In this document: piece by piece, positions 26,476-34,720 of the stretch
Layout: the number at the start of each line of letters is the position of its first letter
How positions within the stretch are numbered: position 1 is the first letter of the stretch
Notes under the pieces: generated by a model
The model's database searches: none
Told to the model about the DNA's origin: nothing
Seen by the model: only the letters and a program-made list of their open reading frames with translations
Origin: Sulfitobacter pontiacus
GTDB lineage: Bacteria; Pseudomonadota; Alphaproteobacteria; Rhodobacterales; Rhodobacteraceae
Assembly (NCBI RefSeq): GCF_040790665.1
Contig: NZ_CP160849.1
Coordinates: forward strand, 2,009,501 to 2,073,500
Length of the DNA: 64,000 nucleotides
Direction: 5' to 3'
Program-made: the position numbers and the translations under genes

Positions 26476-27554
26476 TGGCTACACGATCCGACATCCTCGC
26501 CAAGGCCGCAAGCCTGCGCGCCTTGTTCGAGGCGCAGGGGGCTGCGGTGGTGGAACCCCCGATCCTGCAACCCGCCGAGACCCTGCTGGACCTTTATGGC
26601 GAAGACATCCGCGCGCGCGCCTATGTCACCTCGGATGCGATGCGGGGCGAACAAATGCTGCGCCCCGATTATACCTTGCCCGTGGTGCAGATGCATATGG
26701 CCCATGGGGCGGACCCGGCACGCTACACCTACGCGGGCGAAGTGTTCCGCCGTCAGGAACGTGACCCCAACCGCGCCAATGAATATATTCAGGCGGGCTA
26801 CGAAGTCTTTGACCGTGGCGATCCCGCGGCAGCCGATGCCGAAGTCTTTGCCCTGATCCAGGGCGCGTTGGAGGGGCTTCCGGTCACTGCCGTGACGGGG
26901 GATATCGGTATCTTGATGGCTGCGGTTGCGGGGCTGGATACATCGGCATCGCGCAAGGCGGCATTGATGCGGCACATCTGGCGGCCCCGCCGGTTCCGTG
27001 CGTTGCTCGACCGCTATGCTGGCAAAACGCCGATGCCCGCGACCCGCGCGGCGCTCTTGGCCAGTGACGGTGTAATCACCGCACCACTGATCGGCCTGCG
27101 CAGTCTGGACGAGATTGAAACACGCATCGCCGCCCTGCGCGCCGACGCCACCGAGCCGGCCCTGTCGCGGACGCAGGTGTCCTTGCTGCTGGCGCTGCTG
27201 GATGTGCGTGAAACCATGCCCAATGCGATCAGCCAGTTGCATGACCTTGCCGTCGATATGCCCGCGATCTCTGATGCGGTGGACCGTGTCGCGGCGCGGG
27301 AAAAGGCGCTTGCCGGCCGCGGTGTCGATACCGGTAACCTGATGTTCGAAGCCAGCTTTGGTCGCGTGTCGATGGAATATTATGACGGGTTCGTCTTCGG
27401 CTTCCGCGCGGCGACACGGCCCGACCTGCCCACCATCGCCACAGGCGGACGCTATGACGCGCTGACACGGCGGCTGGGGCAGGGCGGGGAAATCCCCGCG
27501 GTGGGGGGCGTCATGCGCCCCGGGCTGATGCTGGAACTGGAGGCAGGCCAATGA
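26475..27554 (+). CDS. hisZ: ATP phosphoribosyltransferase regulatory subunit HisZ
   Basis: A 359-residue paralogue of histidyl-tRNA synthetase that lacks tRNA charging activity and forms the regulatory part of the hetero-octameric ATP phosphoribosyltransferase with short-form HisG. Synthetase-like motifs are recognisable: RPDYTLPVVQMH, YTYAGEVFRRQ, and TGGRYDAL near the C-terminus. The anticodon-binding domain is absent. The start overlaps the hisS stop by one base and the end overlaps hisG in ATGA form. Confidence 0.93.
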   Translation: MATRSDILAKAASLRALFEAQGAAVVEPPILQPAETLLDLYGEDIRARAYVTSDAMRGEQMLRPDYTLPVVQMHMAHGADPARYTYAGEVFRRQERDPNRANEYIQAGYEVFDRGDPAAADAEVFALIQGALEGLPVTAVTGDIGILMAAVAGLDTSASRKAALMRHIWRPRRFRALLDRYAGKTPMPATRAALLASDGVITAPLIGLRSLDEIETRIAALRADATEPALSRTQVSLLLALLDVRETMPNAISQLHDLAVDMPAISDAVDRVAAREKALAGRGVDTGNLMFEASFGRVSMEYYDGFVFGFRAATRPDLPTIATGGRYDALTRRLGQGGEIPAVGGVMRPGLMLELEAGQ

Positions 27555-28240
27555 CGATCAAACTCGGTGTGCCCTCGAAAGGGCGTCTGATGGAGAAAAC
27601 CTTTGAATGGTTTGCCGCGCGCGGGATCACCTTGCAGCGCACAGGCTCCGAACGTGAATACGCGGGGGCCGTCGAAGGTATTGAGGGCGTGTCGTTGATC
27701 CTGCTCTCTGCGGGCGAAATTCCCCGCGAACTCGCCGCTGGCCGTATCCATCTGGGCGTCACCGGCACCGATCTGGTGCAAGAGAAACTGGCGCTGTGGG
27801 ATCAGCTTGTCGCCCCGGTAGAAGAGCTCGCCTTCGGGCATGCCGATCTGATCATTGCTGTGCCTCAGGCCTGGATCGATGTTGATACGCTCGATGATCT
27901 GGATGCCGCCGCCTCGGCGTTCCGCGACAAGCACGGGTTCCGCCTGCGCATTGCGACGAAATACCACCGGCTGGTGCGGGAATTCCTGCGCAGCACCGGT
28001 GTCGCGGATTATGCGCTGGTCGACAGCCAGGGGGCGACCGAAGGCACGATCAAGAATGAAACCGCAGAGGCCATCGCCGACATCACCTCGAGCGGGGAGA
28101 CATTGCGCGCCAATCACCTCAAGATCCTGTCCGACGGGCTGATCCTGCGGTCACAGGCGACGCTTTGGCGAAGCCGGATGGCAGAGATGGATGATGCGGA
28201 TCGCGCGACGATGACGGCCCTGCTGGCGCGACTGTCCTGA
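27551..28240 (+). CDS. hisG: ATP phosphoribosyltransferase catalytic subunit (short form)
   Basis: A 229-residue HisG that catalyses the first step of histidine biosynthesis, joining ATP and PRPP. The short form lacks the C-terminal ACT-like regulatory domain and needs HisZ, encoded just upstream. KLGVPSKGRLMEKT at the N-terminus and HLGVTGTDLVQE, which precede the PRPP site, are conserved. The rest of the his genes are not in the window. A large inverted repeat after the stop probably ends transcription. Confidence 0.95.
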   Translation: MTIKLGVPSKGRLMEKTFEWFAARGITLQRTGSEREYAGAVEGIEGVSLILLSAGEIPRELAAGRIHLGVTGTDLVQEKLALWDQLVAPVEELAFGHADLIIAVPQAWIDVDTLDDLDAAASAFRDKHGFRLRIATKYHRLVREFLRSTGVADYALVDSQGATEGTIKNETAEAIADITSSGETLRANHLKILSDGLILRSQATLWRSRMAEMDDADRATMTALLARLS

Positions 28241-28270
28241 CGCGCATGCGCGTGGCATCCTGCGGATGCG

Positions 28271-28340
28271 CCTCCGGCGGGAGTTTAAGGGCAAAATGAA
28301 GAGGCACGCGCGGCCCTGCTTCATTTTGCCAAGTAAACTC
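28271..28340. terminator. Inverted pair of dispersed repeats, probable bidirectional terminator
   Basis: Left arm CCTCCGGCGG + GAGTTTAAGGGCAAAATGAAG (28271-28301) and right arm CTTCATTTTGCCAAGTAAACTC (28319-28340) are inverted copies of one element. GCAAAATGAAG pairs with CTTCATTTTGC (11 bp), and GAGTTTA with TAAACTC (7 bp), separated by a small internal mismatch. The loop is about 17 bases. It lies between the convergent hisG and DUF1489 genes. Confidence 0.6.
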
Positions 28341-28375
28341 AAATCCCGCGGGGGATGCGCGCGCAGGGGCTGCTG

Positions 28376-28807
28376 CTAGAGCACGCCGATCTCGGCCAGC
28401 GCGCGGTTCAACTCGATGGGCAGAGGCTCTTCGTGGTCGCGGCCTTCGGGCAGATCGGCAGGGGCATCCTGCGGCGCAAGGTAGCGCCACCCCTGAAACG
28501 GGCGTTTGAGGCTGCCTTGCACGCGGATGATCTTGGGGTCCAGCACGATCGCGCAGCGGCGCACGCCGTCCGCGCCCGACGTCTCGTCCAGACGCAGGAT
28601 TTTCTGACGACACTGGATCACTCCTTTGATCACCCAGAAGATCGACCCGCCGTTCAGAATCTCGGGTTCGCGTTTGGGCCACATGCGCGTCACGTGACGG
28701 GGAAAACCGTCCTCGGTTTGCACGCGTTTTTTTTCCTGCCATGCGGCCAGATCATCGACGGTTTCCGTGCCGACGGACAACTTGATGAGATGTATATGAT
28801 TTTTCAC
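28376..28807 (-). CDS. DUF1489 family protein
   Basis: A 143-residue protein of the DUF1489 family, found mainly in alphaproteobacteria and without known function. Recognisable stretches are HIHLIKLSVGTETVDDLAAW at the N-terminus, HVTRMWPKR, and SIFWVIKGVIQCRQ. The GTG at 28807 is chosen because GGAGG lies 5 bases before it and because family members begin at this point. An upstream ATG at 28909 would add 34 unrelated residues and run through the nrdJ promoter region. Divergent from nrdJ. Confidence 0.82.
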   Translation of the reverse strand: MKNHIHLIKLSVGTETVDDLAAWQEKKRVQTEDGFPRHVTRMWPKREPEILNGGSIFWVIKGVIQCRQKILRLDETSGADGVRRCAIVLDPKIIRVQGSLKRPFQGWRYLAPQDAPADLPEGRDHEEPLPIELNRALAEIGVL

Positions 28808-28835
28808 AGAATCCTCCGTCGCTGCTACAGCATCA

Positions 28836-28849
28836 TGTATTCTAATACA
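28836..28849. promoter_or_regulatory. Inverted repeat in the DUF1489/nrdJ divergent region
   Basis: TGTATT-CT-AATACA, perfect 6-bp arms, 16 bases upstream of the candidate nrdJ -35 box. It could be an operator; NrdR boxes in other bacteria are AT-rich palindromes of about 16 bp, but this one does not match that consensus well. Confidence 0.3.
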
Positions 28850-28865
28850 CACTTTCTTCAACCTG

Positions 28866-28895
28866 TTGTGCTTGCGCTTTGATTTGGGGTATGGT
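28866..28895 (+). promoter_or_regulatory. Candidate nrdJ promoter
   Basis: TTGTGC, 18-base spacer, TATGGT, with the ATG 35 bases downstream of the -10 box. AAGGA precedes the start codon by 7 bases. The leader of about 30 bases is too short for a cobalamin riboswitch. Confidence 0.4.
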
Positions 28896-28930
28896 GAACA
28901 CCTTCCCAAACAGCCCTCAAGGAATCGAAT

Positions 28931-31213
28931 ATGTCACGATTTGCCGCCCCCATTGCCGAACAGATTTGGGACATGAAATACCGTTTTAAAGATGCCGACG
29001 GCACGCCGCGTGATGTGACGGTAGAAGACAGCTGGCGGCGAATCGCCCGTGATCTGGCACAGGTCGAAAAAGCACCGGAAAAATGGGAAGAGGCATTTTA
29101 CGAAGCGCTGGAGGATTTCAAATTCCTCCCCGCGGGCCGCATCACTGCCGGGGCAGGTACTGCGCGCCGTGTGACATTGTTCAACTGTTTCGTCATGGGG
29201 ACCGTGCCTGACAGCATGGCCGGCATCTTCGACATGCTCAAAGAAGCCGCTGTGACCATGCAGCAGGGGGGCGGGATCGGCTATGACTTTTCCACCATCC
29301 GGCCCCGTGGCGCGGATGTGCTGGGGGTCTCTGCTGACGCCTCCGGCCCGCTGAGCTTTATGGATGTCTGGGATGCCATGTGTCGGACGATCATGTCCGC
29401 CGGTTCGCGCCGTGGCGCGATGATGGCCACAATGCGCTGTGACCACCCTGATGTCGAAGACTTCATCGCCGCGAAATCCGACCCCGCGCGGCTGCGGATG
29501 TTCAACATGTCCGTGTTGATCACAGACCCTTTCATGGATGCGGTCAAGGCCGATGCCAGCTGGGATCTGCAGTTCAACGGCAAGGTCTATCGCACCGTTC
29601 AGGCCCGTGACCTGTGGAACCGGATCATGAAAGCCACGTACGAGTTCGCCGAGCCCGGTGTGATCTTTATCGATCGCATCAACGAGGCCAACAACCTGAG
29701 CTATTGCGAAACCATCGCCGCCACAAACCCCTGTGGGGAACAGCCGCTGCCGCCCTATGGTGCCTGTTTGCTGGGGTCGATCAATATGGCGCGGATGGTA
29801 TCCGATCCGTTTGGCGACAACCCTCAGCTGGATGTCGAGGCGCTGAACAAGCTGGTCGCGACCGCTGTGCGCATGATGGATAACGTCGTTGACGTGTCGA
29901 AATTCCCGCTTGACGAACAGCAGGCAGAGGCGAAAGCCAAGCGTCGCATCGGGCTGGGTGTCACCGGTCTGGCGGATGCCTTGTTGATGGTCGGGCTACG
30001 CTATGGCTCGGACGCGGCGGCAGAGCAGACCGAGGCGTGGCTCAAGGCGATTGCGCGGGCGGCCTATCTGGCCTCCGTCGATCTGGCGAAGGAAAAGGGG
30101 GCCTTCCCGCTGTTCGAGGCGGACGCCTATCTGGCGTCCGGCACCATGCAGCAGATGGATGAGGATGTGCGCGACGCCATTGCCGAAAACGGCATCCGCA
30201 ACGCGCTTTTGACCTCGATCGCGCCCACAGGCACCATCAGCCTTTATGCAGGCAACGTCAGCTCGGGGATCGAGCCGGTCTTTGCCTATGCCTACACCCG
30301 CAAGGTTCTGCAAAAGGATGGCAGCCGGACGGAGGAAGAAGTCGTCGATTACGCCGTACAGATGTGGCGCGATCTGAAGGGCGACGCGCCCTTGCCCGAC
30401 TATTTCGTTAATGCGCAGACGCTGGCCCCTCTGGATCACGTCAAGATGCAGGCCGCGGCACAGAAATGGGTCGATAGCAGCATCTCGAAAACCATCAACT
30501 GCCCCGAAGACATCAGCTTTGACGCGTTCAAGGATGTTTATATGGCCGCTTGGGATCAAGGCTGCAAAGGCTGCACGACCTATCGTCCCAATGACGTGAC
30601 CGGATCGGTTCTGTCGGTGTCAGAAAGCGCCGATACAGCCCCGGGCGAGGTGGCGGCCCAAGCCACCGCTGAGGAAGGCGGCGAGGTCGTTTATATGTCC
30701 GATCCGCTGGACCGTCCGGAAGAGCTTGAGGGCTCCACCTACAAGATCAAATGGCCCGACAGCGAGCATGCGCTGTATATCACCATTAACGATGTGGTGA
30801 TCGGCGGGCATCGTCGTCCGTTCGAGGTCTTTATCAACTCCAAGAACATGGAGCATTTTGCCTGGACCGTGGCGCTTACCCGCATGATCTCTGCCGTGTT
30901 CCGTCGCGGTGGTGATGTGTCCTTTGTCGTCGAAGAGCTGAAGGCCGTCTTTGACCCGCGCGGCGGCGCCTGGATGCGCGGCAAATACATCCCCTCGATG
31001 CTGGCCGCTATCGGGGGCGTGATCGAACAACATTTGATCGCAACCGGTTTTATCGCGGGCGAAGGGCAGGGGCTGAAATCCGACCCGCAAGCCAAGGTCG
31101 TCGGCCTGGACGCCCCCCGCGGCAAAGCCTGCAGCAGCTGCGGCCAATACGACCTGCGCATGGTCGAAGGCTGCATGACCTGCGGTAGCTGCGGCCATAG
31201 TAAGTGTGGCTAA
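28931..31213 (+). CDS. nrdJ: Adenosylcobalamin-dependent (class II) ribonucleotide reductase
   Basis: A 760-residue class II reductase making deoxyribonucleotides with coenzyme B12, independent of oxygen. LFNCFVMG (Cys86) carries one redox cysteine of the active site. NPCGEQPLPPYGACLLGSIN holds the thiyl-radical cysteine and the NxCxE catalytic set. The barrel ends with SIAPTGTISLYAGNVSSGIEP. The final 30 residues form a zinc-ribbon-like tail (CSSCGQYD and CMTCGSCGHSKCG), which includes the cysteines that re-reduce the active site. The organism therefore needs cobalamin. A strong terminator follows. No nrdA/B genes are in the window. Confidence 0.95.
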   Translation: MSRFAAPIAEQIWDMKYRFKDADGTPRDVTVEDSWRRIARDLAQVEKAPEKWEEAFYEALEDFKFLPAGRITAGAGTARRVTLFNCFVMGTVPDSMAGIFDMLKEAAVTMQQGGGIGYDFSTIRPRGADVLGVSADASGPLSFMDVWDAMCRTIMSAGSRRGAMMATMRCDHPDVEDFIAAKSDPARLRMFNMSVLITDPFMDAVKADASWDLQFNGKVYRTVQARDLWNRIMKATYEFAEPGVIFIDRINEANNLSYCETIAATNPCGEQPLPPYGACLLGSINMARMVSDPFGDNPQLDVEALNKLVATAVRMMDNVVDVSKFPLDEQQAEAKAKRRIGLGVTGLADALLMVGLRYGSDAAAEQTEAWLKAIARAAYLASVDLAKEKGAFPLFEADAYLASGTMQQMDEDVRDAIAENGIRNALLTSIAPTGTISLYAGNVSSGIEPVFAYAYTRKVLQKDGSRTEEEVVDYAVQMWRDLKGDAPLPDYFVNAQTLAPLDHVKMQAAAQKWVDSSISKTINCPEDISFDAFKDVYMAAWDQGCKGCTTYRPNDVTGSVLSVSESADTAPGEVAAQATAEEGGEVVYMSDPLDRPEELEGSTYKIKWPDSEHALYITINDVVIGGHRRPFEVFINSKNMEHFAWTVALTRMISAVFRRGGDVSFVVEELKAVFDPRGGAWMRGKYIPSMLAAIGGVIEQHLIATGFIAGEGQGLKSDPQAKVVGLDAPRGKACSSCGQYDLRMVEGCMTCGSCGHSKCG

Positions 31214-31223
31214 TTGGAGTTGG

Positions 31224-31247
31224 GGGTGAGGTTTCAAAACCTCACCC
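31224..31247 (+). terminator. Terminator of nrdJ
   Basis: Perfect 10-bp stem GGGTGAGGTT / AACCTCACCC with a TCAA loop, followed by TTATT, 10 bases after the stop codon. The following bases up to 31395 hold no recognisable gene. Confidence 0.75.
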
Positions 31248-31395
31248 TTATTCCTCAAACCATTGCGTCCAATTTTCGGATCCCCAAGATCTGCAGATGA
31301 ATCCACAATCAAGGCCGCGCGCCTGTGTGGTGTTGCTTCGAGTCAGCGATCAACACGCTCACCGAACCCGCTTCACTTGCGTCTTACGATAAGGG

Positions 31396-32175
31396 TCACG
31401 CAAATCCGGCGCGCTTGGCCTGTGTCACCAGTTCCGTGACCCTCTCGGCATTGTTTGCCGCGACTTGTCCGTCTGCGTTCAAGCGGTTGTTCTCGAATCC
31501 GATCCGGGTCTTGCCGCCGTGGCGCATGGCCTCGATCAGGCAGGCGGTTTCTTGGGGGCCGAAGGCGCAGGCGGCCCAGTCGGCGTCCGGCAAGGCCGAT
31601 TTTAGCCTTTGTGCCAGTGCTGCGACTTCCGCGGGTGTGCTGGTCTGGCCGCTGGTATAGCGCCCCAGAACGATCAGGGTCTTCAGCCTGTCGCGGGGGA
31701 CATCGCCTTGTGCGACAAGCCGGGCAAGATGGGCGATATCCGCAGTGTCATAGAGGATGTGTTGAACGTCGATCTTCGCTTCGGCGCACATGGCAAAGAA
31801 CCGTCGGGTGGCGGCATTCTCTTGATCGGCCGTGACCTCGTGCAGCGCGACCGACACGGCGCGCGGTTTCAGGGTTTCGACCAGATGGCGTTGTTCTGCG
31901 GGGGTAAAGCGGCCCGCGGCCTCGCTGGTGATCTGAACATAGAGGTCAGGGGCGCGCTGGCCGAGCTCGCTCAGAAGCTCGGCATAAAGCCCGAGGTCCA
32001 GAACATGCCGTTGCTCGGTATCGCGCACATGCGCATGAAGGCCATCGGCACCCGCAGCATGGCAGGCTAGCGCGCAGGCGACCGTCTCTTCTATGGTGAC
32101 GGGGAGGGCGGGGTGATCCGCCTTGGTCAGCCGCGCCCCATTCGGCGCGACCATAAATCTGGGCAATGCGGTCAT
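31396..32175 (-). CDS. BKACE family beta-keto acid cleavage enzyme (DUF849)
   Basis: A 259-residue TIM-barrel protein of the BKACE family (formerly DUF849), which includes 3-keto-5-aminohexanoate cleavage enzyme Kce. These zinc enzymes transfer the acyl group of a beta-keto acid from or to acetyl-CoA, giving acetoacetate and a new CoA ester. The zinc ligands HAH (His47, His49) lie in DGLHAHVRD, and IGFENNR near the C-terminus is conserved. It is slightly shorter than typical members (about 270-310). Its start overlaps the stop of a class III aminotransferase gene (ATGA). The pairing suggests deamination of a beta-amino acid to a beta-keto acid, then cleavage. Substrate unknown. Confidence 0.85.
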   Translation of the reverse strand: MTALPRFMVAPNGARLTKADHPALPVTIEETVACALACHAAGADGLHAHVRDTEQRHVLDLGLYAELLSELGQRAPDLYVQITSEAAGRFTPAEQRHLVETLKPRAVSVALHEVTADQENAATRRFFAMCAEAKIDVQHILYDTADIAHLARLVAQGDVPRDRLKTLIVLGRYTSGQTSTPAEVAALAQRLKSALPDADWAACAFGPQETACLIEAMRHGGKTRIGFENNRLNADGQVAANNAERVTELVTQAKRAGFA

Positions 32176-33500
32176 GCGGCAAGCGCCTTGTCGATGGCTG
32201 TTGATAGCTTGCCCACCAGCTCATCAATCTGCGCATCCTCGATGATAAACGGCGGCGCGAGCAGCACGTGGTCGCCATGTTGGCCATCGATTGTGCCAGA
32301 CATCGGATAGCAGATCAGACCGGCGGCAAAGGCCTCCTTCTTGATCCGCGCGGCAAGGCCACGGGACGGATCGAAGGGTGCTTTGGTGCTGCGGTCGGCA
32401 ACCAGTTCGATCCCGCGGAACAACCCGCGCCCGCGTATATCGCCAATGTTGTCATGATCGCCGAACTGCGCCTTTAGTGCTGCGTCAAGCTTGTCGCCCT
32501 GGGTGGTGACATGGGACAGCAGATCGCGGTCAAGGATTTCGCTAAGCACGGCATTGGCCGCCGTGGCCGCTAAGGCGTGCCCCATATAGGTGTGGCCGTG
32601 CTGGAAGAAACCGGTGCCCGCTGCAATCGCATCATAGATGGCGGCCGAGGTCAGCAGCGCGCCGATCGGTTGATAGCCCGCCCCAAGTCCTTTGGCGATG
32701 GTGATCATGTCCGGGGCGACGCCGTCCTCGGTGCAGGCGAATAGTTTGCCGGTACGGCCCATGCCACACATCACCTCGTCCAGGATCAGCAGCACGCCAT
32801 ATTGGTCGCAAATCTCGCGGATGCGCTTGAGATATCCCGGCACGGCAGGAACCGCGCCGGAGGTTGCACCCACGACAGGCTCCGCGAGGAAGGCCATCAC
32901 CGTATCAGGGCCAAGCCGCAGGATTTCGGTTTCCAATTCATTCGCCACGCGCAGGCCGTAGGCCTCTTGCGTTTCGCCGTCCTGCCGGTCGCGGTACTCA
33001 TAGCAGGGGCTGATATGGGTGGTGTCGGCAAGCAGGGGCGCGAACTGGGTGCGACGCCACGCATTCCCCCCTGCTGCCAAAGCGCCCAATGTATTCCCGT
33101 GATAGCTTTGGCGGCGGGCAATGACGCGGTGGCGCTTGGGCTGCCCGATTTCCAGAAAATACTGCCGCGCGAGCTTGATCGATGCCTCGACCGCTTCGGA
33201 GCCCCCAGAGACGAGATATACCCGATCAATGCCCGCAGGCGCGTTCTCGACCAAGCGATCGGCCAAACGCTCTGCCGGATCCGACGTGAAAAAGCCGGTG
33301 TGCGCGAAGGCAAGCTGGTCAATCTGGGCGTGCAGGGCAGCGCGGACGGCCTGATTTGAATGCCCCAGACAGGAAACAGCAGCGCCGCCCGAACCATCAA
33401 GATATCTACGTCCATCCGCATCGATCAGATAGCAGCCGTCCCCCTTGGTGGCGACCGGCAGCGCGCCTTTGGTGGATCTGCCGAAGATACGACTTTTCAT
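32172..33500 (-). CDS. Class III PLP-dependent aminotransferase
   Basis: A 442-residue omega/beta-amino acid:pyruvate or alpha-ketoglutarate-type aminotransferase. Family hallmarks are VSGGSEAVEASIKLARQY, SYHGNTLGALA, LILDEVMCGMGRTG with the PLP-ring aspartate, and the Schiff-base lysine in TIAKGLGAGY. AAGGAC lies before the ATG. It is the first gene of a two-gene leftward operon with the BKACE gene and diverges from an RpiR-type regulator. The substrate is unknown; a beta- or gamma-amino acid is a reasonable inference from the partner enzyme. Confidence 0.9.
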   Translation of the reverse strand: MKSRIFGRSTKGALPVATKGDGCYLIDADGRRYLDGSGGAAVSCLGHSNQAVRAALHAQIDQLAFAHTGFFTSDPAERLADRLVENAPAGIDRVYLVSGGSEAVEASIKLARQYFLEIGQPKRHRVIARRQSYHGNTLGALAAGGNAWRRTQFAPLLADTTHISPCYEYRDRQDGETQEAYGLRVANELETEILRLGPDTVMAFLAEPVVGATSGAVPAVPGYLKRIREICDQYGVLLILDEVMCGMGRTGKLFACTEDGVAPDMITIAKGLGAGYQPIGALLTSAAIYDAIAAGTGFFQHGHTYMGHALAATAANAVLSEILDRDLLSHVTTQGDKLDAALKAQFGDHDNIGDIRGRGLFRGIELVADRSTKAPFDPSRGLAARIKKEAFAAGLICYPMSGTIDGQHGDHVLLAPPFIIEDAQIDELVGKLSTAIDKALAA

Positions 33501-33581
33501 GACTGTAGTCCTTGCTTGAAGACGCGCTTTGGGTGACGTGACATCAGCACTTGTTTGCGCGATGATGCGTTTGTATTATTT

Positions 33582-33591
33582 TATTGCAATA
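33582..33591. promoter_or_regulatory. Palindrome in the aminotransferase/rpiR divergent region
   Basis: TATTGCAATA, a perfect 10-bp palindrome in a locally AT-rich stretch (about 33570-33620) of an otherwise GC-rich window. It is a candidate binding site of the RpiR-type regulator; short palindromes of this size also occur by chance. Confidence 0.3.
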
Positions 33592-33674
33592 GATTAAGCA
33601 AATGTATTTTTGCAGTGCATTGGGTGTGACAGCGGCGTGAACGCCGGCACGCATTAACAGAAGGTAAGGGTTTG

Positions 33675-34529
33675 ATGAGCAACGATGAAACGCTGAAAGA
33701 CCGCTTGTCACAGGTAAGTGCGCAAGGTACGCCCGCGCTTCGGTCCTTTGCGCGGTGGCTTCTTGATAACCTTTCGCTCGTGGCCTTTAGCTCGATTCGC
33801 GGGCTGGCCAAGCAGGCAGGGGTCAATCCGAATACCGTGACCCGTATGGCGAAGGAGCTTGGCTATACCAGCTTTGACGCCTTCCGCACGGATGTGCAGG
33901 CAACGATCCAGACACCTGCGCCAAACTACGGCGCGCGTGCCCAGACACTAAGACACGAACATCGCGACAGCGCGTTCGCCGCGCTCATGGAAGCGCATGG
34001 TGAAAACACGGCGATGCTTTTCTCGGCAGATATTCTGGACACGCTTAATGCGTGCATCGACCCGTTGCTCGGGGCGCGCAAAGTCTATGTGGTCGGCGTG
34101 CGCAGCTGCTATGCGATCGCGCATTATTTCTCGTATGTGGGCGGCATGGCCTTCTCGAATTTCGTAGACGTGCCGACCCTGCCGGGGGGCATTGTCGATG
34201 TCCTGTCTCAGGCCACGTCCGAGGATATTATCGTCGGGATCACCTATGAACACTACGCGGCAGAGGTGGTTCAGGCCTGCCAGATCGCCCAGTCCCGCGG
34301 CGCGCGGGTTCTGGCGCTGACGGACAGTCATGGCTCCCCAATCGCTGTTGGCGCTTGGAAAGTGGTCCCGCTGCCGATGGCCGGACCTCATTTCCTGCCG
34401 TCGCTCAATTCGGCGTTTCTAGCGGTGGAGATGCTGCTGGTCGGCATGGCCGCGCGTTCGGATGACGCGGCAGAGCGGGTATCGAGCTTCGAGGACCGTA
34501 TCCGGCAGTATGGCGGCTACAACGTGTGA
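33675..34529 (+). CDS. MurR/RpiR family transcriptional regulator
   Basis: A 284-residue regulator. The N-terminal RpiR helix-turn-helix domain (about 1-80) includes SIRGLAKQAGVNPNTVTRMAKELGYTSFDAFR. The C-terminal SIS domain (about 125-260) has VYVVGVRSCYAIAHYFSY and DIIVGITYEHYAAEVV. SIS domains usually sense phosphosugars, but RpiR regulators of amino compounds also occur. The ATG at 33675 follows AAGGTAAGGG; a TTG one codon earlier is also possible. It is divergent from the aminotransferase-BKACE operon, its likely target. Confidence 0.88.
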   Translation: MSNDETLKDRLSQVSAQGTPALRSFARWLLDNLSLVAFSSIRGLAKQAGVNPNTVTRMAKELGYTSFDAFRTDVQATIQTPAPNYGARAQTLRHEHRDSAFAALMEAHGENTAMLFSADILDTLNACIDPLLGARKVYVVGVRSCYAIAHYFSYVGGMAFSNFVDVPTLPGGIVDVLSQATSEDIIVGITYEHYAAEVVQACQIAQSRGARVLALTDSHGSPIAVGAWKVVPLPMAGPHFLPSLNSAFLAVEMLLVGMAARSDDAAERVSSFEDRIRQYGGYNV

Positions 34530-34669
34530 GGTGTCTTGCGCGGGTGAAAATCATCCGGCAGGCCCAATGCCACGCCAGAGCCACCGGTGATCAACCCCGT
34601 GGACCGCAGGTCGCTTTCGTCCAGCGCGACGGTGACCGCATAGGATAAGCCTTGGGCCAGTTCGCGACA
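34517..34669 (-). pseudogene. Remnant of a four-carbon acid sugar kinase (OtnK/DUF1537-like)
   Basis: Read leftward, about 50 codons give GLSYAVTVALDESDLRSTG and then LITGGSGVALGLPDDF before a stop. From memory these match consecutive parts of four-carbon acid sugar kinases such as 3-oxo-tetronate kinase: a strand followed by an acidic DA(L/V)DD/E-x-DL stretch, then the TGGSG(V/I/L)ALGLP nucleotide-site segment. The few residues normally between them are missing, and both ends of the gene are lost. It fills the otherwise gene-free gap between the RpiR and LysR genes, so it is most simply a decayed gene. Confidence 0.5.
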
Positions 34670-34720
34670 TGACTGACGGTTATACCGATAACGGGCGTGT
34701 TGTGGGCGCGGGTCTGGCTG

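Noticed and set aside
28808..28930. Cobalamin riboswitch before nrdJ
   Set aside because: The gap is 123 bases in total, shared with a divergent gene, and lacks a recognisable B12 box.
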